Source: Chryseolinea lacunae (GTDB lineage Bacteria; Bacteroidota; Bacteroidia; Cytophagales; Cyclobacteriaceae). Taken from it: a DNA stretch of 64,000 nt. The stretch covers positions 124,001 through 188,000 of the forward strand of contig NZ_JAERRB010000014.1 of the NCBI RefSeq assembly GCF_016735595.1. The letters run 5' to 3'. Below, in pieces: positions 52,031 to 60,452 of this stretch. The notes under the pieces were generated by a model. It was not told the origin of the DNA. It worked only from the letters and a program-made list of their open reading frames with translations, and did no database searches. A program made the translations under genes and the position numbers. The number at the start of each line of letters is the position of its first letter. The first letter of the stretch is position 1.

Positions 52031-52842
52031 AGCAAAACTTTCGATACAGAAAATCAGTGGCTGTGTTTGCGTTGATGGTTGTGATGGGCCTGGCGCAGGC
52101 GCACGAATTCTGGATGCAGCCCATCAAGTTTTTTCTGAAACCCGGTGAGCATCTGGTGGTGAGTTTTAAAGTGGGAGAAAACTTTATGGGTGAACCGTGG
52201 GACATGACGACCCACAAAATAGAACGGCTCGATTTGCTTCACGGATCCGAATCGCGCAGCGTGCGCGACAGCGTGATGCCCGGAAAGAAAAACAACCTTT
52301 CGGTGTTGTTAAAACAGGAAGGCACACACCTGCTGGTGATGCAAAGCGACAACGCGTTCATTGGCATGGAGGGCGACAAATTCAATGAATACCTGAAAGA
52401 GGATGGCCTCGACGAGGTGTTCGAGCAGCGCAAGAAGACCAACACACTCACAAAACCTTCGCGTGAATATTTCACACGCTTTTCCAAGTTGCTGGTGCAA
52501 GTGGGAAAAACAACCGACGACACCTTTGGCCAAGTGGCCGGATTTCCCGTGGAGGTTGTTCCGGAATCTAATCCCTATGCAGCAAAAATCGGCGACGTGA
52601 TTCGCTACAAAATACTGCACGACGGCAAACCCGTTTTTGGTGCGAAGGTGCGTGTGTGGAACCGGTGGGACAATCGCACCACCATACAAAACATATACAC
52701 CGAAAAGAATGGTACCATCGAGGCCATCGTGAGCAACCCGGGCATGTGGATGGTGAGCGTAGTGAGAATGGTACCGGCCACAAAAGAAGGAGCGGAGTGG
52801 CAAAGCTATTGGGCCAGCCTCACGTTTGGCATTCGTCAATAA
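52027..52842 (+). CDS. DUF4198 exported protein
   Basis: A 271-residue protein with a signal peptide (about 1-26, ending LAQAHE). AHEFWMQPIKFFLKPGEHLVVSFKVGENFMG is the DUF4198 start; members are periplasmic beta-sandwiches, some near metal-transport genes. The late GAKVRVWNRWDN and NPGMWMVSVVRM complete the family pattern. The His next to the signal cleavage site could bind metal, as in CopC-type proteins; this is an inference. It is coupled to the aminopeptidase gene and RidA follows 9 bases after. Confidence 0.85.
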   Translation: MKQNFRYRKSVAVFALMVVMGLAQAHEFWMQPIKFFLKPGEHLVVSFKVGENFMGEPWDMTTHKIERLDLLHGSESRSVRDSVMPGKKNNLSVLLKQEGTHLLVMQSDNAFIGMEGDKFNEYLKEDGLDEVFEQRKKTNTLTKPSREYFTRFSKLLVQVGKTTDDTFGQVAGFPVEVVPESNPYAAKIGDVIRYKILHDGKPVFGAKVRVWNRWDNRTTIQNIYTEKNGTIEAIVSNPGMWMVSVVRMVPATKEGAEWQSYWASLTFGIRQ

Positions 52843-52851
52843 AGAAAAACT

Positions 52852-53265
52852 ATGAGCAAGATACATTCATCGCAAGCCCCTGAACCGGTGGGCTCCTATC
52901 CGCACGCACGGCGTGTAGGCAATCTGTTGTTCCTCTCGGGCGTGGGGCCACGGCAAAGGGGGTCGTCTGAAATTCCCGGTGTGACATTGGACGCAGAACG
53001 GAATATTATTGACTACGACATCGAAAAACAGTGTCATGCTGTGTTTCAGAACGTTCGCTACATCCTGGAAGACGCTGGTGCCCAGTGGGAAAACCTGGTG
53101 GACGTGACGGTGTTTCTCACGAACATGAAACAGGACTTTGCTGTTTTCAATAAAGTGTATGCAGTCTATTTTAAAGACAACCAACCCTGTCGAACCACGG
53201 TTGAAGTGAACGCGTTGCCCACGCCAATTGCCATTGAGTTGAAGTGCATTGCCGCGTTGGAGTGA
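52852..53265 (+). CDS. RidA/YjgF-family deaminase
   Basis: A 137-residue RidA-type enzyme that hydrolyses reactive enamines and imines. The motif PCRTTVEVNALPTPIAIELKC carries the key Arg. The N-terminal HARRVGNLLFLSGVGPRQRG is close to the 2-aminomuconate deaminase subgroup, which would link it to 2-aminomuconate breakdown in tryptophan or aminophenol pathways; no other gene of such a pathway is near. It is the last gene of the aminopeptidase P operon. Confidence 0.88.
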   Translation: MSKIHSSQAPEPVGSYPHARRVGNLLFLSGVGPRQRGSSEIPGVTLDAERNIIDYDIEKQCHAVFQNVRYILEDAGAQWENLVDVTVFLTNMKQDFAVFNKVYAVYFKDNQPCRTTVEVNALPTPIAIELKCIAALE

Positions 53266-53287
53266 TGTTTTGAAATTTGTATCTTAG
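53257..53287 (+). promoter_or_regulatory. Promoter of first Uma2 gene
   Basis: TTG (53257-53259), 20 bases, TATCTTAG (53280-53287). The TTTTGAAATTTGTATCTT stretch is nearly repeated before the second Uma2 gene. Confidence 0.55.
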
Positions 53288-53326
53288 TTTGAAAGGTATT
53301 CGGTATCTTAATTAAATGGGACGGAA

Positions 53327-53902
53327 ATGAATTCAGTCATTGGTGTTTCGAAGAAGATGACAGATGCAGAGTTTGAAAAATTCTGCGGAGAGAATCGTGA
53401 CCTCCGTGTTGAGCGCAACAGTAATCTTGATGTTATCATTATGTCGCCCGTTAACTCGCTATCCGGCAATTTTGGTGCTGAAATTCTTTGGCAGTTGCAA
53501 AGTTGGAACGTGGCTCACGGAAGAAAGGGCCTGGTGTTTGACTCTTCAGCGGGATTTATGCTGCCTGATAAATCTATTCTCTCACCGGATGCTTCGTGGT
53601 TGACCCTTGCGAAATGGACGCCCCTTTCTGCAGAACAAAAAAATCGCTTTGCTCCGGTTTGCCCTGATTTTGTAATCGAACTCCGTTCAAAAAGCGACGA
53701 TCTAAATGAGTTGATGGAGAAGATGAAAGCGTGGATCAACAATGGCGCCAAGCAGGCTTGGTTAATAGATCCCTATACCGAAACGTCCTATCTGTTTCAC
53801 GACGGAATTGCCGATATCGTCACAGGATTTGATAAAAAACTTAAAGCCCATGCACCACTTGACGGCTTCGAACTTGATTTGTCAATGTTAAGAGAAATCT
53901 AA
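53327..53902 (+). CDS. Uma2-family (DUF820) nuclease-like protein, copy 1
   Basis: A 191-residue protein with a PD-(D/E)XK fold: RVERNSNLDVIIMSP, GFMLPDKSILSPDASW and DFVIELRSKSDD, then WINNGAKQAWLIDP. The Asp in PDASW and the Glu in VIELRS are the likely metal ligands. The next gene is a paralogue with the same motifs. Uma2 proteins are abundant in cyanobacteria and some Bacteroidota; the substrate is unknown. Confidence 0.88.
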   Translation: MNSVIGVSKKMTDAEFEKFCGENRDLRVERNSNLDVIIMSPVNSLSGNFGAEILWQLQSWNVAHGRKGLVFDSSAGFMLPDKSILSPDASWLTLAKWTPLSAEQKNRFAPVCPDFVIELRSKSDDLNELMEKMKAWINNGAKQAWLIDPYTETSYLFHDGIADIVTGFDKKLKAHAPLDGFELDLSMLREI

Positions 53903-53937
53903 GACCTGTAAAGTCCTTATAAGAATGGAGTCGTTGG

Positions 53938-53966
53938 TTGCGACATTTTGAAATTTTGTATCTTTA
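53938..53966 (+). promoter_or_regulatory. Promoter of second Uma2 gene
   Basis: TTG (53938-53940), 18 bases, TATCTTTA (53959-53966). Close to the phylum consensus. Confidence 0.6.
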
Positions 53967-53982
53967 AACAAAGAGAATTGTT

Positions 53983-54579
53983 ATGATGGACACATTCGTG
54001 CTAAAGGGAAAGCTGATGGAGCGGATGACGGATGATGAATTCCTGCGATTCGCGTTTGACAACCAGGAATTGAAAATTGAACGCAACAGTAAACTCGAAA
54101 TATTGATCATGTCACCCGTTAGCACGTTATCCGCCTATTATAGTTCTAAAATATACACACAACTAACCTTGTGGAACGAGAAGCACCAAAACGGTATCAC
54201 CTTCGACTCTTCAGTAGGATTTACGCTTCCCGATCGTTCTATATTGTCTCCCGATGCTAGTTGGGTCTCGAACGAGAAATGGAGCAAGTTGTCGAAAGCC
54301 GATCTTAATAGATTTGCCTATCTGTGTCCCGAGTTTGTCATCGAAGTTGGGTCAAAGACTGATGATGCCGACGCGCTCAAACGGAAAATGCAAACCTGGA
54401 TCTCCAATGGCGCCCTGTTGGCGTGGTTCATCGATCCGATAAACAAAATGAGCTATATCTATCGTCCGGCTAAGCCTGAAGAAATAGTGAAGGGATTTGA
54501 TTTGAAGTTGAAAGGTGAGGGACCGGTGAGTGGCTTCGACCTGGATCTATCCATTTTGGATAAACACATTCCTAAATAG
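53983..54579 (+). CDS. Uma2-family (DUF820) nuclease-like protein, copy 2
   Basis: A 198-residue paralogue of the preceding gene: MTDDEFLRFAFDNQELKIER, then NSKLEILIMSPVSTLS, GFTLPDRSILSPDASW, FVIEVGSKTDDADAL and WISNGALLAWFIDP. The metal ligands Asp and Glu are kept. The intergenic part repeats the upstream element of copy 1, which points to a tandem duplication including the promoter. Confidence 0.88.
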   Translation: MMDTFVLKGKLMERMTDDEFLRFAFDNQELKIERNSKLEILIMSPVSTLSAYYSSKIYTQLTLWNEKHQNGITFDSSVGFTLPDRSILSPDASWVSNEKWSKLSKADLNRFAYLCPEFVIEVGSKTDDADALKRKMQTWISNGALLAWFIDPINKMSYIYRPAKPEEIVKGFDLKLKGEGPVSGFDLDLSILDKHIPK

Positions 54580-54681
54580 AATCGTATTCATAACGGAACG
54601 TTATGCGGCTATTCCGGTTTCCCGTGAATAACTCCTGCCGTTCAGCGATTCAACGCCAAGTCTATTACCGTTAAGAGAAAT

Positions 54682-55008
54682 CTAAACCGCGAAACTCTCA
54701 CCACAACCACACGTACGTGTTGCGTTGGGGTTGATAAACTGAAAGCCTTTGCCATTCAGCCCGTCCGAAAAATCAAGCGTGGTGCCCAGCAGGTAGAGCA
54801 GGCTCTTTTTGTCAACAAGAATCTTGATGCCCTTGTCTTCAAAGATCTGGTCGGCAGGTTTTATCTCGTCGTCGAAATTGAGGTCATACATCAGGCCGGA
54901 GCATCCGCCGCCTTTCACAAGAACACGAACGTTGTTCTGATCGGCCTTGCCTTCTTCCTTGCGGAGGGCGATGATTCTTTCTTTTGCTTTATCGGTTACG
55001 CTGATCAT
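54682..55008 (-). CDS. HesB/IscA-type iron-sulfur cluster carrier
   Basis: A 108-residue A-type carrier. The three cysteines are in KGGGCSGLMYDL (Cys 36) and TCGCGESF (CxC at about 101-103). The start MISVTDKAKERIIALRKEEG is usual. It hands Fe-S clusters to apo-proteins. It lies 18 bases after the next minus-strand gene and is likely in the same transcript. Confidence 0.95.
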   Translation of the reverse strand: MISVTDKAKERIIALRKEEGKADQNNVRVLVKGGGCSGLMYDLNFDDEIKPADQIFEDKGIKILVDKKSLLYLLGTTLDFSDGLNGKGFQFINPNATRTCGCGESFAV

Positions 55009-55026
55009 AGTCTTGAAAAGTAATGT

Positions 55027-55437
55027 TTACGAAATAGGATTAAGCACCACACTAAACACGGTGAGGGTGTTCATGTCCCGGCCGTAGTATAGCTTCTGCA
55101 GGGCATCCAGAATGTTGCTCGCCTTGAAGTAGGACGTGTGCAGTTCTGTATCGCCCTTGGCCACCCATTGAATGGTATACGAATTTTCTTTTTCCTTGTA
55201 TTGCTGTACATAGGCCAACATCTTCTTCAGGGCATCTACTTTGTCGGCACCCGTCTCGTTGTGAAAGAGGAAGGCCTGGTTGTGGCGTGGGTTGATGGTG
55301 ATGAGGTCCAGTTTCACCTTGCCGTCAACCGTGCTGTATTCAAACACCAGGTCTGATGTGCGCAAGCCCAGGTAATCTTTGATCTCTTGCTGTACACGGG
55401 CCGCTTCCACATGCATTTCACTGAGGGTTTCAATCAT
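55027..55437 (-). CDS. Conserved hypothetical protein upstream of IscA-type gene
   Basis: A 136-residue alpha/beta protein with no signal. EAARVQQEIKDYLGLRTSDLVFEYSTVDGKVKLDL then AFLFHNETGADKVDALKKMLAYV, VAKGDTELHTSYFKASNILDALQKLYYGRD. No family comes to mind. Its position upstream of the IscA-type gene with an 18-base gap suggests cotranscription. Its own upstream region has a minus-strand TAACTTTG (55497-55504). Confidence 0.7.
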   Translation of the reverse strand: MIETLSEMHVEAARVQQEIKDYLGLRTSDLVFEYSTVDGKVKLDLITINPRHNQAFLFHNETGADKVDALKKMLAYVQQYKEKENSYTIQWVAKGDTELHTSYFKASNILDALQKLYYGRDMNTLTVFSVVLNPIS

Positions 55438-55510
55438 AGATGCTAAAGTTTCACTGCCTAAACTTTCGATTTAGACAAAAAGTTTCGTCTTTGATGCAAA
55501 GTTAACAATT

Positions 55511-55921
55511 ATGGAAAAACTTGAGCACATCGGAATTGCCGTTAAAAACATGGAAAAAGCCCATTCCATATTTGAAGCCCTTTTGGGGCGCGAACACTAC
55601 AAAATCGAAGAGGTGGCGTCGGAGGGCGTCCGGACTTCGTTTTTTGAGATCGGAGGGGTGAAAATCGAGTTTCTGGAGGCCACCCGCGACGACTCGCCCA
55701 TCGCCAAATTCATTGAAAAGCGGGGCGAAGGTGTTCATCACCTGGCCTTTGCCGTCAACGACATCAAAAGCAGCATTGAAGAGTATAAACAGAAGGGTTT
55801 TGAGCTCATCAGCGAGATTCCCAAAAAAGGCGCCGATAATAAAATGATCTGCTTCATGCACCCCAAATCTACAGGGGGCGTGCTCGTGGAACTCTGCCAG
55901 GAGATTAAAGCAGGCGGCTAA
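55511..55921 (+). CDS. mce: Methylmalonyl-CoA epimerase
   Basis: A 136-residue glyoxalase-fold enzyme that interconverts the R and S forms of methylmalonyl-CoA. The metal ligands are the His in LEHIGIAVKN, the His in EGVHHLAFAV and the Glu in GVLVELCQE. Length and layout are standard. It allows propionate breakdown or formation through succinate. Its TAA overlaps the stop of the small lipoprotein gene on the opposite strand. Confidence 0.95.
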   Translation: MEKLEHIGIAVKNMEKAHSIFEALLGREHYKIEEVASEGVRTSFFEIGGVKIEFLEATRDDSPIAKFIEKRGEGVHHLAFAVNDIKSSIEEYKQKGFELISEIPKKGADNKMICFMHPKSTGGVLVELCQEIKAGG

Positions 55922-56079
55922 GGCTTCTTCATCTGGCTGGCGCTCTTGCCGCCAAACTGAAGATCGTTATAATACTTTTGTTTCTTTTTGCCCTTGGCCG
56001 TTTTGTAGTAAGGCTTTGGCGAATGACAGGCGCTGGCAAAAAAGGTCAGTAGAAGGAAAACGCCAATAATTCTTTTCAT
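55918..56079 (-). CDS. Small lipoprotein, 53 residues
   Basis: A 53-residue reading frame starting ATG at 56079 and ending TAG at 55918-55920. MKRIIGVFLLLTFFASAC is a lipoprotein signal with lipobox FASAC (Cys 18). The mature part is short and basic, HSPKPYYKTAKGKKKQKYYN. Its stop overlaps the stop of the methylmalonyl-CoA epimerase gene on the other strand. It is too short for many gene finders. Function unknown. Confidence 0.7.
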   Translation of the reverse strand: MKRIIGVFLLLTFFASACHSPKPYYKTAKGKKKQKYYNDLQFGGKSASQMKKP

Positions 56080-56153
56080 GAGCTTAGGGGATTATACCAC
56101 TGCATAGGTACACCGAATATAGGTGGCAAATCTCGCATATTCGTCTATAATCT

Positions 56154-56161
56154 TACTTTTG
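56154..56161 (+). promoter_or_regulatory. -7 box upstream of thiL
   Basis: TACTTTTG matches TAnnTTTG. Transcription would begin near 56167, which rules against the ATG at 56166 as the start of thiL and supports the one at 56217. No TTG is at the -33 distance. Confidence 0.55.
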
Positions 56162-56216
56162 CAGGATGAAGGGTTTCTTCGAACGCCGAAGACACCAACA
56201 TCACACAGCAACAACA

Positions 56217-57251
56217 ATGGAAAACAGATCGGAAATAAGTCAACTAGGTGAGTTTGGGTTGATCGAACGCCTGCGGGGAAATGTCACCCTCACCAACCCC
56301 ACATCGCTGGTAGGCATCGGCGACGACGCGGCCGTTATTCAGGCAACAGACGATGAATGCATTTTGCTCTCCACCGACATGCTGGTGGAGGGTGTTCATT
56401 TTGATTTGTCGTATGTGCCCATCCATCACCTCGGCTACAAATCGGTGGCCGTGAACGTGTCGGACATTGCGGCCATGAATGCCAAGGCAGAGCAGATCAC
56501 CGTGAGCATCGCCCTCAGCAATCGCTTCTCGGTAGAAGCCGTAGACGCCCTCTATGCGGGCATCCGCGCAGCCTGCGAAAGTTATGGTGTGGACCTCGTG
56601 GGAGGAGACACAACCTCGTCTACATCAGGATTGATCATTTCCATTTCGGTGATGGGTCGCGCAAAACGCGATCAGATCGCCTACCGTTCGGGCGCAAAGG
56701 TGAACGACATCCTGTGTGTGACCGGCGACCTCGGCGGAGCATTTATGGGATTGCAGGTGCTGGAACGCGAGAAGCAGGTGTTTCTGGCCGACCCCAACAT
56801 GCAACCCGACATGGAGAAATATGAATACATGGTAGGCCGGCAGTTGAAACCCGAAGCCCGCATGGACATCGTCTACGATTTGCTGGAAGCCGGCGTGAAG
56901 CCCACATCCATGATTGACGTGTCGGACGGGCTGGCCTCCGAACTTTTCCACATTGTGAAAAGCTCGGGCGTGGGCGTGAGAATCTACGAAGACAAAATTC
57001 CTATCGATCACACCACCTACGAAACGGCCGTGGAGTTTAACCTCGACCCCGTGACCTGCGCATTGAATGGCGGCGAAGACTACGAATTGCTGTTCACCAT
57101 TAGCAAAGACGATCAGGAGAAAATCAAAAATCACCCCGACATCCATTTCATTGGCTATGTGCACGATCGGAAAGACCAGAACGTGCTCATCACCAAACAA
57201 GGCACAGTGGTGCCGTTGCGTGCCCAGGGGTGGGATCACTTCAAGGGCTAA
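56217..57251 (+). CDS. thiL: Thiamine-monophosphate kinase
   Basis: A 344-residue kinase that makes thiamine diphosphate from thiamine monophosphate. STDMLVEGVHFDLSYVPIHHLGYKSVAVNVSDIAAM carries the Asp residues for magnesium; VGGDTTSS and SDGLASELFHI are further ATP-site motifs. Length is normal. The start at 56217 (MENRSEIS) is supported by a -7 box at 56154. Its end overlaps the convergent hypothetical gene by 4 bases. Confidence 0.95.
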   Translation: MENRSEISQLGEFGLIERLRGNVTLTNPTSLVGIGDDAAVIQATDDECILLSTDMLVEGVHFDLSYVPIHHLGYKSVAVNVSDIAAMNAKAEQITVSIALSNRFSVEAVDALYAGIRAACESYGVDLVGGDTTSSTSGLIISISVMGRAKRDQIAYRSGAKVNDILCVTGDLGGAFMGLQVLEREKQVFLADPNMQPDMEKYEYMVGRQLKPEARMDIVYDLLEAGVKPTSMIDVSDGLASELFHIVKSSGVGVRIYEDKIPIDHTTYETAVEFNLDPVTCALNGGEDYELLFTISKDDQEKIKNHPDIHFIGYVHDRKDQNVLITKQGTVVPLRAQGWDHFKG

Positions 57252-57613
57252 TCTTCCGGAAACGGAATGAACACAAAATTGGTGAACGCCTTGTCGATCA
57301 CAAACAGGCAGCAGAATTCGTCGGGATCTTTGTAGGCCGCTTTAAAATCGTCGGCCTTGTCGGTGTCGATGAGGCCGCGTTGCAGAAATTCGTCTACAAA
57401 CGAAGCATAGTAGAACCAGGATGTTCCGTTAATGGCGGGACCCATCAGCACCTGCCCAATGGGCTGCTCTTCTTTGCAGATGGGGAAAATGGGAAAGTCA
57501 AACCCCGCCGTGCGGATTTGATAGGAAGCCTCTTTCAGGGTGTCGGCCACCTTCACAAAATCTTGCGAGATGGTGCCCAAATATTTACCGCTCAGTTCCG
57601 GATCGTTATGCAT
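57248..57613 (-). CDS. Conserved hypothetical protein
   Basis: A 121-residue protein, no signal. MHNDPELSGKYLGTISQDFVKVADTLKEASYQIR, then DFPIFPICKEEQPIGQVLMG and NGTSWFYYASFVDEFLQRGLID, followed by DEFCCLFVIDKAFTNFVFIPFPED. The pattern is common to unnamed Bacteroidota proteins. No motif points to a reaction. It is convergent with thiL. Confidence 0.75.
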   Translation of the reverse strand: MHNDPELSGKYLGTISQDFVKVADTLKEASYQIRTAGFDFPIFPICKEEQPIGQVLMGPAINGTSWFYYASFVDEFLQRGLIDTDKADDFKAAYKDPDEFCCLFVIDKAFTNFVFIPFPED

Positions 57614-57711
57614 ACAGTTTCAGAAGGTCAAAAATACAATTCCTTGTTGGATTCATGTGCACACCATTTCTGTGGGGCACAATCTTTACGAAGTGTGCAT
57701 GATTTCAGGAG

Positions 57712-58326
57712 TTAGTTTTTCAGCGGAAACACGGGGCCTTCCAGGGGAAGTAAAAACGTGTTGGCCATGTTGATCAATTCCGGAAAAAACGCTTCAAACT
57801 CCTGCCGGAAGTCGTCGTAGAAAGCTTCCAGTTCCACCACCGATTCGTCCATCAGCGATACGTGCCGTGTGCGTCGGCTCAGGCCGGTGAGTGCGCGTTC
57901 GATGCCCCACAGTTCGCCATAGTTAACAAGCCAATTGCCGCGCACCATGTGGGGCAGGAGTTGGCGCACGCCCTCGGGCAACAGGGCCTGATGTTCGTCG
58001 AGGATGCCATAGGCCATTCGGGCAAAATCGGGCAGGGGCGTGGCGTGATAGTGAAGCCAGTTTTTTGAAAGGAAGTGGTCGTAGAACACATCAACGATCA
58101 CGGGCGCATAGTGCCTGTATTTAGGCCTCAGTCTGGTCTTGCTTTGCAGCACCACGGCGTGATGGTCGGTGAAGCTGTCGATTTCGCGATGCAGTTCGAT
58201 GCCCTTGGCAATGGCCCCGCCAAATTGATCTACCAGGTTGCGGCCTTTTACAAAGTCGCCGATAAAATTTCCCAGCATAACCGACGGGTTGTTTCCCGAT
58301 AAATAAATGTGCGCCAGAAAATTCAT
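57712..58326 (-). CDS. acpH: Acyl carrier protein phosphodiesterase
   Basis: A 204-residue enzyme that removes the phosphopantetheine arm of ACP. MNFLAHIYLSGNNPSVMLGNFIGDFVKGR with HREIDSFTDHH and FYDHFLSKNW are the HD-fold motifs of AcpH. Length matches E. coli AcpH (193). The start MNFLAH is the family standard. A minus-strand TACCTTTA lies a few bases upstream and could be the -7 box. Confidence 0.93.
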   Translation of the reverse strand: MNFLAHIYLSGNNPSVMLGNFIGDFVKGRNLVDQFGGAIAKGIELHREIDSFTDHHAVVLQSKTRLRPKYRHYAPVIVDVFYDHFLSKNWLHYHATPLPDFARMAYGILDEHQALLPEGVRQLLPHMVRGNWLVNYGELWGIERALTGLSRRTRHVSLMDESVVELEAFYDDFRQEFEAFFPELINMANTFLLPLEGPVFPLKN

Positions 58327-58444
58327 GAACTATAAAGGTAGTTGGTAATTTGTTATTAAGTTCTTAGGTTGGCCGTTCATCGCAATCATGTCTATATTTA
58401 CTATATTCTCTCCGTTGAATCTCTTTTAACCTATCCGACCGACC

Positions 58445-58846
58445 ATGTCTTCTGCACTTGCTCAAATGAAATTGCTGATCAGCCTTGCCCAAATAGACGG
58501 GACAGTGGCCGATCGGGAAAGAAACTATATCATTAACATCGGCCGGGCCAACAACGTTTACCCCGACGAAGTAAAACCTCTTTTCGACAAGCGCCACGAA
58601 CTCATCGTGCCGTCAGATTTGCCCGACGATCGCAAGTTCGACTATCTTTTCTCGCTGGTGCAATTAATGAAGATAGACGAAAGGATGTATAAAGAAGAAA
58701 TTCTTTTCTGTTCAAAAATTGCCGCCAGCCTTGGCTACGATCAACAGGTGATGTTCGAACTGTTGCTGCACGTGAAAGCGGTGGCCATGGCCGACGACGA
58801 AATGACGGCACTGAAAAACCTCGTGCAAAAATACCTGCACCACTAG
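58445..58846 (+). CDS. TerB-like (tellurite resistance type) protein
   Basis: A 133-residue all-helical protein of the TerB fold: LLISLAQIDGTVADRERNYIINIG with the metal-binding Asp/Glu pattern, and a second, ADDEMTALKNLV, near the end. In other bacteria TerB domains bind calcium at the membrane or act as DnaJ-like adaptors. No ter genes are near, so a tellurite role is not supported. It is 46 bases before the amidohydrolase. Confidence 0.8.
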   Translation: MSSALAQMKLLISLAQIDGTVADRERNYIINIGRANNVYPDEVKPLFDKRHELIVPSDLPDDRKFDYLFSLVQLMKIDERMYKEEILFCSKIAASLGYDQQVMFELLLHVKAVAMADDEMTALKNLVQKYLHH

Positions 58847-58892
58847 CGCCTGCGCTCCTGAACTTTTAGAAAATACCCATTAACCTAAACGT

Positions 58893-60170
58893 ATGAAGAA
58901 AATTTATCTGATCCTCTTGTGGGTGGCAGCGTGTGCCACCACCTACGCACAAAAAACGTATGTGCACTGCGGAAACCTCATCGACGGCAAGGCCTCCGAC
59001 GTTCAACCCCAAATGACCATCGTGGTGGAAGGCAACAAGATCACCGCCATCGAAAAAGGTTTCTCGAAGCCTGGCAAAGACGACAAGCTCATCGACCTCA
59101 GCAAAAAAACCGTGATGCCAGGCCTCATCGACATGCACGTGCATTTGGAAGGTGAAACCAGCAAAGACCAGGCGCTGCAACGCTTCACTCTGAACGACGC
59201 CGACGTGGCCTTCAAGGCTGCGTTCTATGCCAAGAAGACATTGATGGCCGGATTCACCACCGTGCGCGACCTCGGCGGATCGGGCGTGAACACTGCGCTG
59301 CGCAACGCTATCAATCAGGGCGTGGCCGTTGGTCCAAGAATTTTTTCTGCCGGCAAATCGATCGCCACCACGGGTGGCCACGCCGATCCCACCAATGGTT
59401 ATCGCAAAGACCTGATGGGCGATCCCGGGCCGAAAGAAGGTGTGGTCAACTCACCCGACGAAGCGCGTCAGGCCGTGCGTCAGCGTTACAAAGAAGGATC
59501 TGATGTGATCAAAATCACGGCCACCGGCGGCGTGCTCAGCATCGCGAAAGACGGTTCGGGGCCGCAGTTCACCGAAGACGAAATGAAAGCGATTATTGAA
59601 ACGGCCAAAGAATATGGCATGACCACGGCAGCTCACGCGCACGGCGCGGAAGGTATGAAGCGTGCCGTGTTGGCCGGCATCACCACCATTGAACACGGCA
59701 CAAAAATGACCGAAGAGATCATGGACCTCATGAAAGAGAAAGGCACCTACTTTGTGCCCACCATCTCCGCCGGAAAGTTTGTGGCAGAGCAGGCCAAGGT
59801 GCCCGGCTATTACCACCCGTTGGTGGTGCCGAAAGCGTTGGAAATCGGTCCTCAGATTCAAAACACATTTGCCAAAGCCTATAAGCGTGGGGTGAAAATT
59901 GCCTTTGGAACCGACGCCGGTGTTTTCCCGCATGGCGACAATGGAAAAGAATTTACCTATATGGTGGAAGCCGGCATGCCGGCGATGGAAGCCATTAAGT
60001 CGGCCACCGTGGTGAGTGCCGGCATTTTGGGAATGTCCGAAAAACTGGGTTCGCTCGAAGCCGGCAAATTTGCTGACATCGTGGCTACCGACGAAAATCC
60101 GCTTCAAAACATCAAAACCATGGAAAAAGTGAGTTTTGTGATGAAAGACGGCGTGGTGGTGAAGCCCTAA
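58893..60170 (+). CDS. Exported amidohydrolase (imidazolonepropionase-like/Xaa-Pro dipeptidase type)
   Basis: A 425-residue amidohydrolase with a signal peptide (1-19, ending TTYAQ). The binuclear metal motif is LIDMHVHLE (His 82, His 84), followed by the Lys in VIKITATGG, His in AAHAHGAEG, His in TTIEHGT and Asp in FGTDAGVFPHG. All ligands are present, unlike the dihydroorotase-like gene at 19.7 kb. The close relatives include prolidases that cleave Xaa-Pro and Xaa-Arg dipeptides. It has a terminator. Confidence 0.92.
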   Translation: MKKIYLILLWVAACATTYAQKTYVHCGNLIDGKASDVQPQMTIVVEGNKITAIEKGFSKPGKDDKLIDLSKKTVMPGLIDMHVHLEGETSKDQALQRFTLNDADVAFKAAFYAKKTLMAGFTTVRDLGGSGVNTALRNAINQGVAVGPRIFSAGKSIATTGGHADPTNGYRKDLMGDPGPKEGVVNSPDEARQAVRQRYKEGSDVIKITATGGVLSIAKDGSGPQFTEDEMKAIIETAKEYGMTTAAHAHGAEGMKRAVLAGITTIEHGTKMTEEIMDLMKEKGTYFVPTISAGKFVAEQAKVPGYYHPLVVPKALEIGPQIQNTFAKAYKRGVKIAFGTDAGVFPHGDNGKEFTYMVEAGMPAMEAIKSATVVSAGILGMSEKLGSLEAGKFADIVATDENPLQNIKTMEKVSFVMKDGVVVKP

Positions 60171-60196
60171 CAGATTCTTTTTGATTTTACAGATAA

Positions 60197-60237
60197 CCGA
60201 TCCTGTCGGGGCCCATACGGGCCTTTGGCAGGATCGG
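60197..60237 (+). terminator. Terminator of the amidohydrolase gene
   Basis: Outer stem CCGATCCTG/CAGGATCGG with an inner GGGCCC/GGGCC part. It lies 26 bases beyond the stop. The T-run is short (ATTTG). Confidence 0.7.
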
Positions 60238-60337
60238 ATTTGTTATGGCCTTTTCGTTTTTGCCTCCGATTTAAAAACCCGTCGCGTTTGGCCCGTTGCC
60301 GCAGCCGCTACTTTTCTTTCCCATTGTTCGCGGTTCG

Positions 60338-60369
60338 TTGCTCAATGATCATTGTTATTCCTACTTTTG
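60338..60369 (+). promoter_or_regulatory. Promoter of lepA
   Basis: TTG (60338-60340), 21 bases, TACTTTTG (60362-60369), about 83 bases before the lepA ATG. It matches the phylum consensus. Confidence 0.65.
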
Positions 60370-60452
60370 CAATCTTAAAATGGCCGGGCAGGCGAGTCAT
60401 GTCCGGATTGAACCGTAACAAACCGACTCATACCCCGATTTAAGAGGAGAGC

